A DNA stretch of 64,000 nucleotides from Novosphingobium terrae (GTDB taxonomy: Bacteria; Pseudomonadota; Alphaproteobacteria; Sphingomonadales; Sphingomonadaceae), in the NCBI RefSeq assembly GCF_017163935.1, contig NZ_JABVZR010000001.1:434001-498000 (forward strand), read 5' to 3'. The notes below the pieces were generated by a model. That model was not told where the DNA came from and made no database searches. It worked only from the letters and a program-made list of their open reading frames with translations. Shown piece by piece: positions 1-8,188 of this stretch. Every line of letters begins with the position of its first letter. The first letter of the stretch is position 1. The translations under genes were made by a program, and so were the position numbers.

Positions 1-310
1 CGCTGAAGTTGTAATAGCTGGTCTTGTAGGGGCTGCCGCCTTCGCCTTCCACTTCGGCGCCGGCATCGCCTTCCTTGCCGCCTTCGGCCTTGGGGGCATA
101 GGGGTCAACCTCGCCCTTGCGGACCAGCTTGGGGCCCAGATCTTCCTTCGCCTTGGCGCCACCGCCACCGATGATGCCCATCTTGACCATGGCAAAGGCA
201 GCGCCTCCGCCCACCGCCAGCATCAGAACGGCCACGATGGCGATGATCATCACCATGCTCTTGCCCTTCTTGGCGGGTTTTTCTTCGGTCGCTGCTTCAG
301 CCTTGCTCAT
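1..310 (-). CDS. fliL: Flagellar basal body-associated protein FliL (partial, 3' end outside window)
   Basis: About 103 codons are visible from an ATG at 310. The protein has a short Lys-rich cytoplasmic N-terminus, one hydrophobic segment (about residues 19-42, ending in a Gly-rich stretch), then an acidic, Gly-rich linker entering the periplasmic domain. That layout is typical of FliL, a single-pass inner-membrane protein surrounding the MotAB stator. It lies 62 bp downstream of fliK on the same strand, as expected for the last genes of a fliE-to-fliL arm. The periplasmic stomatin-like domain is beyond the window, so the identification rests on layout and synteny. Confidence 0.85.
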   Translation of the reverse strand, partial: MSKAEAATEEKPAKKGKSMVMIIAIVAVLMLAVGGGAAFAMVKMGIIGGGGAKAKEDLGPKLVRKGEVDPYAPKAEGGKEGDAGAEVEGEGGSPYKTSYYNFS

Positions 311-372
311 GGTCGGTCTCTGTCAAAAGGGGTGGCGGGCGCGAAACCCGGGAGGGTGCCGGATCGGCGCGA

Positions 373-2244
373 TCAGGCCAGGATGCCGCCGGGCGTCTGC
401 ACGGTGGTATCGCTGCTGGCCTTGGAAGAACGGGTGCTCTGCGTGGCAGGGCGGTTGCTGCGGGCGGATTGATCCTGCCGGGCGCTCTGGCCCTGCTGCC
501 CGCTAAAGCCGGTGTTGGCGTCAGCGCTGCGGCTGCTGTTCTGAGCCCAGCTGTGAGACTGGGCCTGCTGCTGCTGATTGTGCTGCTGCTGGCCGCTGCT
601 CTGCTGACCTGTTGCATTGCCCTGAGCGCTGCTGCCCGCCGCCGAAACGGTGGAGGCCTGCGCCATGGCGGCACGCGCGGCAGGAGCGAAGGCGGGGTCG
701 CTGCTCGCCATGGAGACGCTCATCCCGTCTTCACTCTGGTTGAAGCTGAGCGAGACCTTGCCGAAATCGGCATGGGTGATCGCGGCCTGAACGCTCTGCG
801 TGCCAAGGCCCGAGCGGGCGGCGGCGCGCGCCTCGACCAGGCGATCGACCAGAGCGGCCATATCGGGCTGGGCCTGCGCGGCGGAAGGGGTGGCGGGACT
901 GGCTGCCGCTCCAGGGGATGTCGCGGCCACAGTTCCCGCCGACGCCAGCACCTGGACATGATTGGGAGCGTTGTCCGGCACGCTGACGCCATCCGCCGAT
1001 GAGGCCACCGGCAGATGCGAGGAGGTGGTCAGGCCCGAAGCGCCACTTTGCGAGGCGTCCTGCCCGGTGGTGTCATTGCTGTCGGCGTCGCTGCGGGCGG
1101 GCGCCGTGTTTTGAGCGTTGGTGTTGGCGGTCTTGCCCTGCGCCGAGACGGTGCGGGCGGCCAGCTTGGGGTTGGCGGCGACAGCATCCTGCGTGTCGGC
1201 ATCGGCGGAGGCATCGGCCTGTGCCAGCGCGGGCTGAGCGACACCGGCCTGAACCGCAGCGGCCTGAGCCACGGCCGTCTGCCCCACGGGCGCAGCAGGC
1301 GTGGTGGCCTGAGCGGCGGCGGGCTGCACGGTGGTGGTCGCGGGCGTGACCGGCGTGTTGTTGAGGGCCAGCACGGCATGGATGGGCGTGGCCGGCACAT
1401 TGGCGCTGGCGGCGGCCTGAGCGGCAGCGGTCGCGTCGGTGGTGACGGGCGGGGTGGTCGCCGCGGCAGGCAGGCTGCCTGCATCGACGGTGGCGTTGAT
1501 CCCGCCGACGGTCAGCGTGATGGCTGGAGCCGCGGCGGTGGAGGCACCCTGCGCAAGGGGCATTGCCTGTGTGGTGCTTGCGGTCTGCACGGTGTTTGCG
1601 GCCTGTGCTGTGGCGGTGTCAGTGGAAAGGCGTGCGGCCAGTCGGGCCGACATATGCGCGCTGTCCGAAGAAGCCTGCTGGGGGAGCTGAGCCGTGACGG
1701 TGGCTGCCGGCTGGGTGCTGGCCGAGGTCGCGGCAACCTGCGGCAGGGCGGGCGTGGGCTGAGCGGCATTCTGCGACAGGGCGGCCAGAGCAGCGGCCTG
1801 CGCATTGGCGGCGTCGGTGGTGGTGGCCGTGGTGGTTGCCGTCTGATCGGCATCGCTGCTGGCAGCCTGATCGGCGGGGGCCACGACATTGGCCACGGCA
1901 TTCACCGCCATCGAAATCGGCAGCGGCAAAGCGGCGGCAGCCAGACCGGCAAGCGGCAAACTCTTGCCGGTTGCCGTCTGGTCGTCATCCTGCCCGTCAT
2001 TCTGATTGGCGGAGGTGGTGGTGTCACTGGTTTTGCTGTCAGCCTTGGCGATTTTGGTCGCCTTGGCGGCGCTCTGCCTGGTGTCAGCGTTCTGGCTGTC
2101 CATCACAGCCCCGAAATCCGTGCCTTTGCGGCTCTTGCCGGTGGAAGCGGCAGTGGTGGCAGCGCCCTTGGCGGCCACAGAAACATTGCCCGAGGTCAGG
2201 CCCGAACCGGCAAGAACTGAAGAGATGGCAGCGGTATCGGACAT
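373..2244 (-). CDS. fliK: Flagellar hook-length control protein FliK
   Basis: 623 aa from the ATG at 2244; a TTG two codons upstream would add only two residues. The first ~450 residues are low-complexity Ala/Thr/Gln/Val sequence without recognisable folds, typical of the FliK ruler region. Around residues 465-540 there is a compact conserved segment (LVEARAAARSG, then VQAAITHADFGKVSLSF) that fits the FliK C-terminal substrate-specificity domain. The tail is again Gln/Ser-rich. FliK measures the hook and, with FlhB, switches export from hook to filament proteins. It follows fliJ by 34 bp. Ruler regions diverge fast, so the call depends on the C-terminal segment and the position between fliJ and fliL. 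Confidence 0.85.
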   Translation of the reverse strand: MSDTAAISSVLAGSGLTSGNVSVAAKGAATTAASTGKSRKGTDFGAVMDSQNADTRQSAAKATKIAKADSKTSDTTTSANQNDGQDDDQTATGKSLPLAGLAAAALPLPISMAVNAVANVVAPADQAASSDADQTATTTATTTDAANAQAAALAALSQNAAQPTPALPQVAATSASTQPAATVTAQLPQQASSDSAHMSARLAARLSTDTATAQAANTVQTASTTQAMPLAQGASTAAAPAITLTVGGINATVDAGSLPAAATTPPVTTDATAAAQAAASANVPATPIHAVLALNNTPVTPATTTVQPAAAQATTPAAPVGQTAVAQAAAVQAGVAQPALAQADASADADTQDAVAANPKLAARTVSAQGKTANTNAQNTAPARSDADSNDTTGQDASQSGASGLTTSSHLPVASSADGVSVPDNAPNHVQVLASAGTVAATSPGAAASPATPSAAQAQPDMAALVDRLVEARAAARSGLGTQSVQAAITHADFGKVSLSFNQSEDGMSVSMASSDPAFAPAARAAMAQASTVSAAGSSAQGNATGQQSSGQQQHNQQQQAQSHSWAQNSSRSADANTGFSGQQGQSARQDQSARSNRPATQSTRSSKASSDTTVQTPGGILA

Positions 2245-2278
2245 GAACAAAAACTCCGTGCGGCAATTGCCTCAAGAG

Positions 2279-2728
2279 TTATGCATGGTCCGTGCCAGAA
2301 TCGTCCCCAGATGGGACACGCCCCGAAGATTGCCCGGAAAAGCTGGCATTGCTCAGCTTTGCGGCGATAAAACGGGCCTGTTGCGCAGCGCGTTCCTCCA
2401 CCGCGGCGCGGCGGCGCTCGGCGATGACCAGTTCCGCCTGTCGCCGGTCGGCCAGCGCATGGGCGCGTTGCCGGTCGGCATCGGTGGTGGCGGCAATGCC
2501 TTGCAGCCCCATGACAAAACGGACCATCCTTGCCAGATCGGCGCCATCGGCCATATCGCGGCGGGCGGCATATTCCTGCGTGAGCGATTGCGTGCGCTCA
2601 ACCAGCGTGGTGAGCTGGGACAGCGTGGTTTCGGCGCGGGCGGCCTCTGTCACGGCATTCTGCTTGGCGATGGCGCGCAGCTTTTCCAGCCTTTGCAGGC
2701 GCGCAAGTTTGGCGCGTTCGGCTTTCAT
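2279..2728 (-). CDS. fliJ: Flagellar export chaperone-like protein FliJ
   Basis: 149 aa, almost entirely charged, heptad-like alpha-helical sequence rich in Ala, Arg, Glu and Leu, predicted to form an antiparallel coiled coil. FliJ is the small stalk-like component of the FliH-FliI-FliJ export ATPase complex and helps deliver chaperone-substrate complexes to FlhA. It sits 4 bp after fliI, the usual place. Sequence conservation in FliJ is low, so coiled-coil character plus position carries the call. Confidence 0.85.
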   Translation of the reverse strand: MKAERAKLARLQRLEKLRAIAKQNAVTEAARAETTLSQLTTLVERTQSLTQEYAARRDMADGADLARMVRFVMGLQGIAATTDADRQRAHALADRRQAELVIAERRRAAVEERAAQQARFIAAKLSNASFSGQSSGRVPSGDDSGTDHA

Positions 2729-2732
2729 GGCC

Positions 2733-4058
2733 TTACGTTCCCATCAATTGCCGCAATTGGGCGATGCTGTCGCCCAGCGGCACCAGATTGCGGCCTTCCT
2801 GCGTGAGGAAGGCGACGAGATGCGGATGCATGGCGATGGCGCGATCCAGCTGCGGATCGGCCCCGGCGCGATAGGCGCCCATCAGCACCAGATCGCGGTT
2901 GGCCTCGTAAGCGGCGACCAGCGCGCGGAAGGCGCGGGCGGCCGTTTCATGCTCGCGGCTGGTGATGTCGGTCATCACGCGGGAGAGCGAGGCGGCAATG
3001 TCGATGGCGGGATATTGCCCGCGCTGCGCCAGATCGCGGCTCAGCACGATATGGCCGTCCAGAATGGATCGGGCGGTATCCACCACCGGATCGTCCTGGC
3101 TGTCGCCATCGGCCAGCACCGTATAGATGCCGGTGATCGACCCACCACTTTGTGCAGAGTTACCCGCGCGCTCCACCAGCTTGGTGATGGTGGCCAGCGC
3201 CGAAGGGGGATAGCCGCGCGCCGCGCCGGGCTCGCCCAGCAACAGCCCGATCTCGCGCCCGGCATGGGCGACGCGGGTGAGCGAATCCATGATCAGCAGC
3301 ACGCGCTTGCCCTGGGCGCGGAAATATTCGGCCATGGAGGTGGCCAGCATCGCCCCGCGCAGACGCAGATTGGGCGCGTGGTCGGCAGGCACGGCGATCA
3401 CGGCGGTGCAGCTGCGCTTGGGGCCGACCATATGGCGTTCGACGAAATCAGACACTTCGCGCGCACGCTCACCGATCAGGCCGACGATGATGATCTCGGC
3501 AGACGCGCCATGGGCGATCATATCGAGCAGCACCGATTTGCCGACGCCCGAACCGGCCATGATGCCGATGCGCTGGCCCACGCCAAAGGTGGTGATGGCA
3601 TTGAGCGCCCGCACGCCGGTATCGAAGGGCACACGCACCGGAGAACGATCGAGCGCACCGGCGCGCACGCCGCCAGCGGGATGGAAATGGCGGGCGTGGA
3701 TGGGCCCCAGGCCGTCGATGGGCAGGCCTTCGCCATCCACGGCGCGGCCCAGAAAGGCCTCGCCCACCGGCAGCATGCCGGGGCGACCCTCGGGGCGGAC
3801 GCGGGCGCCGGGGCGCAGCATCACCGTGTCGCCCAGCAGCATGGCCAAAGTGCGCCCGTTGCGAAAGCCGATCACCTCGGCCAGCAGGGATTTACCGTTG
3901 CCATGCGAGACGCGCAGCAGCGATCCCACCGGCACCGAGAGGCCCGAGACTTCCAGCAGACCGCCATCGCAGCTCGACACCGTGCCATAGCGGCGCGGCG
4001 TGAGATCGATCGGTGTGGCTGCGGCATCGGCCAGCAGCCCGTCGAAGAGTTTCAACAT
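2733..4058 (-). CDS. fliI: Flagellum-specific ATPase FliI
   Basis: 441 aa, the normal FliI length. Walker A GSGVGKS is at about residues 169-175 and Walker B LLIMD at about 254-258, followed by the DSLTRVAHAGREIG segment shared by FliI, type III ATPases and F1 beta subunits. FliI hydrolyses ATP as a hexamer at the cytoplasmic face of the flagellar export gate. Its N-terminal ~100 residues form the beta-barrel domain that binds FliH. It follows fliH after a 77-bp gap that holds a REP-like palindrome. This is one of the clearest calls in the window. Confidence 0.98.
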   Translation of the reverse strand: MLKLFDGLLADAAATPIDLTPRRYGTVSSCDGGLLEVSGLSVPVGSLLRVSHGNGKSLLAEVIGFRNGRTLAMLLGDTVMLRPGARVRPEGRPGMLPVGEAFLGRAVDGEGLPIDGLGPIHARHFHPAGGVRAGALDRSPVRVPFDTGVRALNAITTFGVGQRIGIMAGSGVGKSVLLDMIAHGASAEIIIVGLIGERAREVSDFVERHMVGPKRSCTAVIAVPADHAPNLRLRGAMLATSMAEYFRAQGKRVLLIMDSLTRVAHAGREIGLLLGEPGAARGYPPSALATITKLVERAGNSAQSGGSITGIYTVLADGDSQDDPVVDTARSILDGHIVLSRDLAQRGQYPAIDIAASLSRVMTDITSREHETAARAFRALVAAYEANRDLVLMGAYRAGADPQLDRAIAMHPHLVAFLTQEGRNLVPLGDSIAQLRQLMGT

Positions 4059-4091
4059 AAGAGCGTCTTTCGACTTAAATTTCTGTTCTCA

Positions 4092-4134
4092 CATCGCTTT
4101 TGCGGAAAACCGGTTTCCGCTTTTCACGCGATGC
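4092..4134. repeat. REP-like extragenic palindrome, copy 1
   Basis: A palindrome in the fliH-fliI gap. Arms reading CATCGC and GCGATG enclose GCGGAAA / TTTCCGC around an ACCGG core. The same architecture and core (AAACCGGTT..CCGC followed by a T-run) recurs at 20449-20494 in the flgG-flgH gap. Both copies lie inside flagellar operons between co-directional genes. Confidence 0.75.
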
Positions 4135-4135
4135 T

Positions 4136-4951
4136 TCAATCACTCTCGGGCAGCGTCAGATCCAGCGCTTCGGCGATGGCGCGGCGCCACTGGGCGGGGC
4201 CGTCTTCCACGCCGCCGCCTTCCATGCCGCGGCTGCTGGTTTCCACACGCAGCGCTCCCGGTTCCAACGTCGGATCGACCACGAAGGTCCAGTCCTCGGG
4301 CAGATGATCGCGCACCAGCTCCAGATCCTCGGCGTTGAGGCGGATCACGCGGTCGTCATCGGCGCGTGAGAACATTGCCACCGCGCGCGTCACTCTTGCG
4401 GCCAGCGCTTCCTTGTCCAGCGCCAGAGGGGCGAGGGTGGCCTCGCACAGCGCCATCACCGTATCCATCAGGCGGCCCCGCAATTGCTCGGCGCATTGCC
4501 CGTCGATGCGGTCGAAGGAGAAGGCGAAGCGGGCGCGCAGGGCCTCGCGCTGCAGGAAATCATGTTCGGCCTCGGCATGGCCCTCGGCATAGCCCTGGGC
4601 ATGGGCTTCCTCGCGGGCCTGAACCACCGGATCGACCAGAGGTGCCTCGGGCATCACCGGCATGGTCGGCAGGGCCGGGTCGATCACACGCGTCGGGCGC
4701 AGATCGGAATAGGCCAGGCCCGAGCCGGTGGGGGCCATCGTCTCGACCGCATTCGCGATATAGCGCTGGTCGAGCGAGAAGCCGCCGCCCGGGCGGGCGA
4801 ACAGGCTGGCCAGATCGGCACGGCGCTCTGGCTGGGGCGTGGCAGGTTCGGGCGCGGCGGCAGCGGCTTTCTTCGCTGCCGCCGGTTTGGCAGCGGCAGC
4901 CTTGGGTGAAGCAGGTTTGGCGGCGGCTTTGGCGATCGGAGCCTTAGACAT
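4136..4951 (-). CDS. fliH: Flagellar assembly protein FliH
   Basis: 271 aa from the ATG at 4951 (MSKAPIAKAA); a longer reading frame to 5011 runs into fliG and is not favoured. The first ~60 residues are Ala/Lys/Pro-rich. The middle holds an Ala/Glu/His-rich helical segment (HAQGYAEGHAEAEHD, about residues 135-150) typical of the FliH glycine-repeat region. The C-terminal ~100 residues contain the FliH/YscL-type domain. FliH holds FliI as an inhibited dimer and docks it to the C-ring. The start overlaps the fliG stop by 8 bp, which suggests translational coupling. Confidence 0.88.
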   Translation of the reverse strand: MSKAPIAKAAAKPASPKAAAAKPAAAKKAAAAAPEPATPQPERRADLASLFARPGGGFSLDQRYIANAVETMAPTGSGLAYSDLRPTRVIDPALPTMPVMPEAPLVDPVVQAREEAHAQGYAEGHAEAEHDFLQREALRARFAFSFDRIDGQCAEQLRGRLMDTVMALCEATLAPLALDKEALAARVTRAVAMFSRADDDRVIRLNAEDLELVRDHLPEDWTFVVDPTLEPGALRVETSSRGMEGGGVEDGPAQWRRAIAEALDLTLPESD

Positions 4952-5981
4952 ATTCGTCGTCACCCGCGCCGAAGGAGATGGTGCCTTCCGTGGCCAGACG
5001 GCGCGCGGCATTGACGATGATCTTCTGCGCCTCGATGCATTCGGCCATCTTCAGGCGGCCGCGACCGGCGATTTCGTCCTTCACGCCATCGGCGGCGCGG
5101 CTGGACATGGCGGCGAAGAACACGTCGCGCTGATCTTCCGGAATGCCCTTCAGGGCGTTGATCAGCGTATCGTTCTCCACCTCGCGCAGCAGCGTGCCCA
5201 TATCCTTGGGGCCCAGCACGAAGAGATGCTCGAACTTGAACATCTCGTTTTCGATGGCCTTGGCCAGATTCTTGTCCATCTTGGTGATCTCGGGCATGAT
5301 CCTCTTTTCGACGACCTTGCCGGAGTTGTTGATGATTTCGGCAGCATTGCGCGCGCCGCCCAACGTAAGGGCCGTGGCACCATGATGCTCGTCGATGCGG
5401 CGGGTCAGCAGCTCTTCCAGCATGATGATCGCCTCGGGCGCGACAGGGCCCATGGTGGCGACGCGATGCACCACCTGGGTCTGCACCTCAGGCGGCAGCG
5501 AATGCAGGACCTGCGCGGCAACGTCGGGCTCAAGCTGAACCAGAAGCACGGCGATGGGTTGCGGCATCTCGCCCTTGATCAGCGGAATGATCGCGGGCGG
5601 GTTGAGCCAGCGCGCGATCTCCAGGCTGGAGGCTGGCGGCGCATCGGGGATGATGCGCTGCATCAGATTGTCGGCCTTCACCCCGCCCACCGCGCGCGAC
5701 ATCATGTCGTGGACGCGCTTCTGGCGGCCATAGCCGTCGATGCCCAGCTTTTCGGTCTTGGCGACAAAGCCCTCGACCGCTTTCATGATCGCCTGCGGGC
5801 CGATATCGCCCAGCGCCATCATCTTTTCGCCGAGCAGTTTGAGTTCCGTGGGGGTCAGCTGGCCCAGCAGGCGGCTGGCCTGATCGTCACCCAGCAGCAT
5901 CACCAGAATGGCTGCGGCCTCGGCGTCGGAGAGGCTTTCGAGCCCTTCCTCCAGCATGGCCTCATCGTCGATCGCGCTCAT
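4944..5981 (-). CDS. fliG: Flagellar motor switch protein FliG
   Basis: 345 aa, full length. The N-terminal domain (ILVMLLGDDQASRLLGQL, about residues 25-42) binds FliF, the middle domain holds the FliM-binding patch, and the C-terminal ARM/torque domain follows. The torque helix region reads MFKFEHLFVLGPKDMGTLLR with charged residues suited to stator contact. The middle-domain patch that is commonly EHPQ reads EMPQ (in GEMPQPIAVLL). The start codon overlaps the fliF stop (TGATG), indicating coupling. Confidence 0.97.
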   Translation of the reverse strand: MSAIDDEAMLEEGLESLSDAEAAAILVMLLGDDQASRLLGQLTPTELKLLGEKMMALGDIGPQAIMKAVEGFVAKTEKLGIDGYGRQKRVHDMMSRAVGGVKADNLMQRIIPDAPPASSLEIARWLNPPAIIPLIKGEMPQPIAVLLVQLEPDVAAQVLHSLPPEVQTQVVHRVATMGPVAPEAIIMLEELLTRRIDEHHGATALTLGGARNAAEIINNSGKVVEKRIMPEITKMDKNLAKAIENEMFKFEHLFVLGPKDMGTLLREVENDTLINALKGIPEDQRDVFFAAMSSRAADGVKDEIAGRGRLKMAECIEAQKIIVNAARRLATEGTISFGAGDDEYV

Positions 5982-7792
5982 CAGGCGTCTTCCTTCTCGG
6001 CGGGCGGTTGCAGCATCTGGCGCAGTGCGATCACGGCGCTGTCAGGCTTTTCGGTCACGATCTGTTGCGCCAGACCGACATGGCGGTTGAGCGCCTCGGC
6101 ATTGTTGTTGCCCATGCTGGGGCCGGGCAGGGCAGGCGCGCCATTCGCGGCAGCGGCGGCAGCGCCCGAAATGTTGACGATGGGCGGCGCGCCGGCGGCC
6201 AGCGGCAGGGCGGCCATCGGCGCATTGGCGAGCGCTTCCTCGACCGCCGAGGTCTTGCCCTTCTTGCCGCCGGCGGGCTTGCCGCCCTTCAGCGCATTGA
6301 TCAGCGGGCGGACCGCCAGCAGCAGCACCATCAGCAGGCCGATCAGCGCGCCGCCATAATGCAGCGCCTGAGCGAACCACGGCGTTTCATAGAAAGGCGT
6401 CTTGGCGACGGGCGTTGTATCGAAGGCGCGCGCCACCACGGCGATCTGGTCGCCGCGCGAGGTGTCGGCGCCCACAGCGGCGGAGACCAGCTGCTTGATC
6501 TGGTCGATGTCGCTCTGCTTGAACTTGGCCATCGCCGAGGCGGACAGCGCCACCGCGACCGACAGGCGCTTGATCTTGCCCGGCCCCGTGTTGGAGACGG
6601 CGACCTCGCGGCCCAGCTCGTAATTCTTGGTGGCCGAGCTTTCGCTGGCGGTGGGCGAAGGCGTGGCGGCAGGCGTCGCGCCCGCAGCGCCGGGGGCAGC
6701 CCCCGCAGCACCTGCGGCAGGCGGCGGCGTGCCGGGAGCGGGCGGCGTCGGCGCGCCGGGGGCCCCTGCCACCGGCTGGGTGGAGGGCGGCGGCGTGTTC
6801 GACAGCGTGCCGGGCACGCCGATCGCCGCTGCGGAAGCGGGCTGCTGGCTTTGCTGGCTGGTCTCGCTGCGGACCGCGCCCTGCTTGTCGTAGCTTTCGC
6901 GGGCCGAGGTGACCTGATCCATATCGAGATCGACCTGGATCTCGCTGGTGAAATTGCCGTCGCCCAGCATCGGGGTCAGCAGCGTGGCGACCTGCCCACG
7001 CAGCTTTTCCTCCATGCGGCTCTGCATATCCATGCGGTCGGAGTCGACGCTGCCCTTCTGCGAGAGCAGATGGCCACGCTGATCGACAACCTTCACCGCG
7101 TCGGGCGTCAGGCCCGGCACCGAACCGGCGACCAGATTGACGATGGCCGAAACCTGATTTTCCGACAGCTGGCGGCCATCGGCCAGACGCAGCATCACGC
7201 TGGCGGACGGGGCGATCTGATCGCGCACGAAGACCGATTTCTCGCCCTCGGCCAGATGGACGCGCACCGCCTGAACCCCATCGATCTCCTTGATCGAGAG
7301 CATCAGTTCATGTTCGCGGGCCGCGCGCAGACGCTCGCCTTCCAGAGCGCGCGAGGCGCCCATCGGCAGCTTGTCGAGGCTGTCATTGGCGGTGTCGGGC
7401 AGGGCCAGCGCGCCATTCTGGGCGACCAGCATGCGGGCCTTATAGACATCGCCTTCATCCACCGTCAGCGCGCCGGTGCTGCTGTCGATGCGATAATGGA
7501 TGTTGCCCTTGTCCAGCGCGCCGACCACGCTGGCGCGCTCGGCATCGTCAAGCTGGGCATAGAGCACGCGCTGAGGCGCGGGGGCCAGCGTGGTCCAGGC
7601 GACAGCGGCGCCGCCCAGCACGGCCATGCCGGCGAACCAGGGCAGAGCCTTTTTCACCGGTCCCTGTGACAGGAAGCCGCGCGCGCGTTCCAGCGGTGTG
7701 CCGCCCGCCGGATCGGTGAGTGTGCCGATCAGCGACTGCGGCTGCGCTGGAACCAGCGCCATACCGGGATTGGCAGGAATGGCCTCGGCCAT
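5981..7792 (-). CDS. fliF: Flagellar MS-ring protein FliF
   Basis: 603 aa. Two transmembrane segments bracket the periplasmic part: about residues 49-68 (ALPWFAGMAVLGGAAVAW) and 483-505 (HYGGALIGLLMVLLLAV). Between them are the YscJ/FliF ring-building domains, with VRVHLAEGEKSVF and the RGHLLS segment. A Pro/Ala/Gly-rich insert of about 60 residues (roughly 318-378) lies in the periplasmic region. The C-terminal tail binds FliG. FliF forms the MS ring that nucleates the basal body. It starts 3 bp after fliE. Confidence 0.97.
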   Translation of the reverse strand: MAEAIPANPGMALVPAQPQSLIGTLTDPAGGTPLERARGFLSQGPVKKALPWFAGMAVLGGAAVAWTTLAPAPQRVLYAQLDDAERASVVGALDKGNIHYRIDSSTGALTVDEGDVYKARMLVAQNGALALPDTANDSLDKLPMGASRALEGERLRAAREHELMLSIKEIDGVQAVRVHLAEGEKSVFVRDQIAPSASVMLRLADGRQLSENQVSAIVNLVAGSVPGLTPDAVKVVDQRGHLLSQKGSVDSDRMDMQSRMEEKLRGQVATLLTPMLGDGNFTSEIQVDLDMDQVTSARESYDKQGAVRSETSQQSQQPASAAAIGVPGTLSNTPPPSTQPVAGAPGAPTPPAPGTPPPAAGAAGAAPGAAGATPAATPSPTASESSATKNYELGREVAVSNTGPGKIKRLSVAVALSASAMAKFKQSDIDQIKQLVSAAVGADTSRGDQIAVVARAFDTTPVAKTPFYETPWFAQALHYGGALIGLLMVLLLAVRPLINALKGGKPAGGKKGKTSAVEEALANAPMAALPLAAGAPPIVNISGAAAAAANGAPALPGPSMGNNNAEALNRHVGLAQQIVTEKPDSAVIALRQMLQPPAEKEDA

Positions 7793-7795
7793 GGT

Positions 7796-8188
7796 TTAGA
7801 CCCCCAGCTTCATGATGTCCTGATAGGCGGACAGCAGCTTGTTGCGGACTTGCAGGGTGGCTTCGAAACCGACCTGCGCTTCCTGACGTGCCAGCATCAC
7901 CTTGGCGACGTCCTGTGTCTTGCCCTGCTCGTAATCCGAGGACAGGGTTTCGGCGCGCATCTGGCTGGCGTTGACGCCGCCCAGCGCATCGTTGAGCGCA
8001 TTGGCGAAACCGCTGGTGGCGCCATTGGCGTTGGTTGCGGTGGCCGCCTGCACATTCGATGCCGCCTGCGGTGCATGCACCTGCTGAAGCACCGTGGAGC
8101 GTGAGATGATCTGCTGGCGCAGGGCCATGATCTCGGCAATGCCGCCGCCATTATAGCTGACGCCGCCGACAGGAGAGATGCTGCTCAC
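7796..8188 (-). CDS. fliE: Flagellar hook-basal body complex protein FliE
   Basis: 130 aa. The C-terminal half (FANALNDALGGVNASQ, then KVMLARQEAQVGFEATLQVRNKLLSAYQDIM) is the conserved FliE helix pair that joins the MS ring to the proximal rod. The N-terminal ~45 residues are a little longer than in the usual ~105-aa FliE. The ATG overlaps the flbD stop by 4 bp, so it is translated from the flbD transcript. Confidence 0.93.
   Translation of the reverse strand: MSSISPVGGVSYNGGGIAEIMALRQQIISRSTVLQQVHAPQAASNVQAATATNANGATSGFANALNDALGGVNASQMRAETLSSDYEQGKTQDVAKVMLARQEAQVGFEATLQVRNKLLSAYQDIMKLGV

Noticed and set aside
2292..4307. Long plus-strand open frame of 671 codons opposite fliI
   Set aside because: It is a shadow of high-GC coding on the other strand: composition is His/Gln/Gly-rich with no family resemblance, while fliI on the minus strand has complete motifs.
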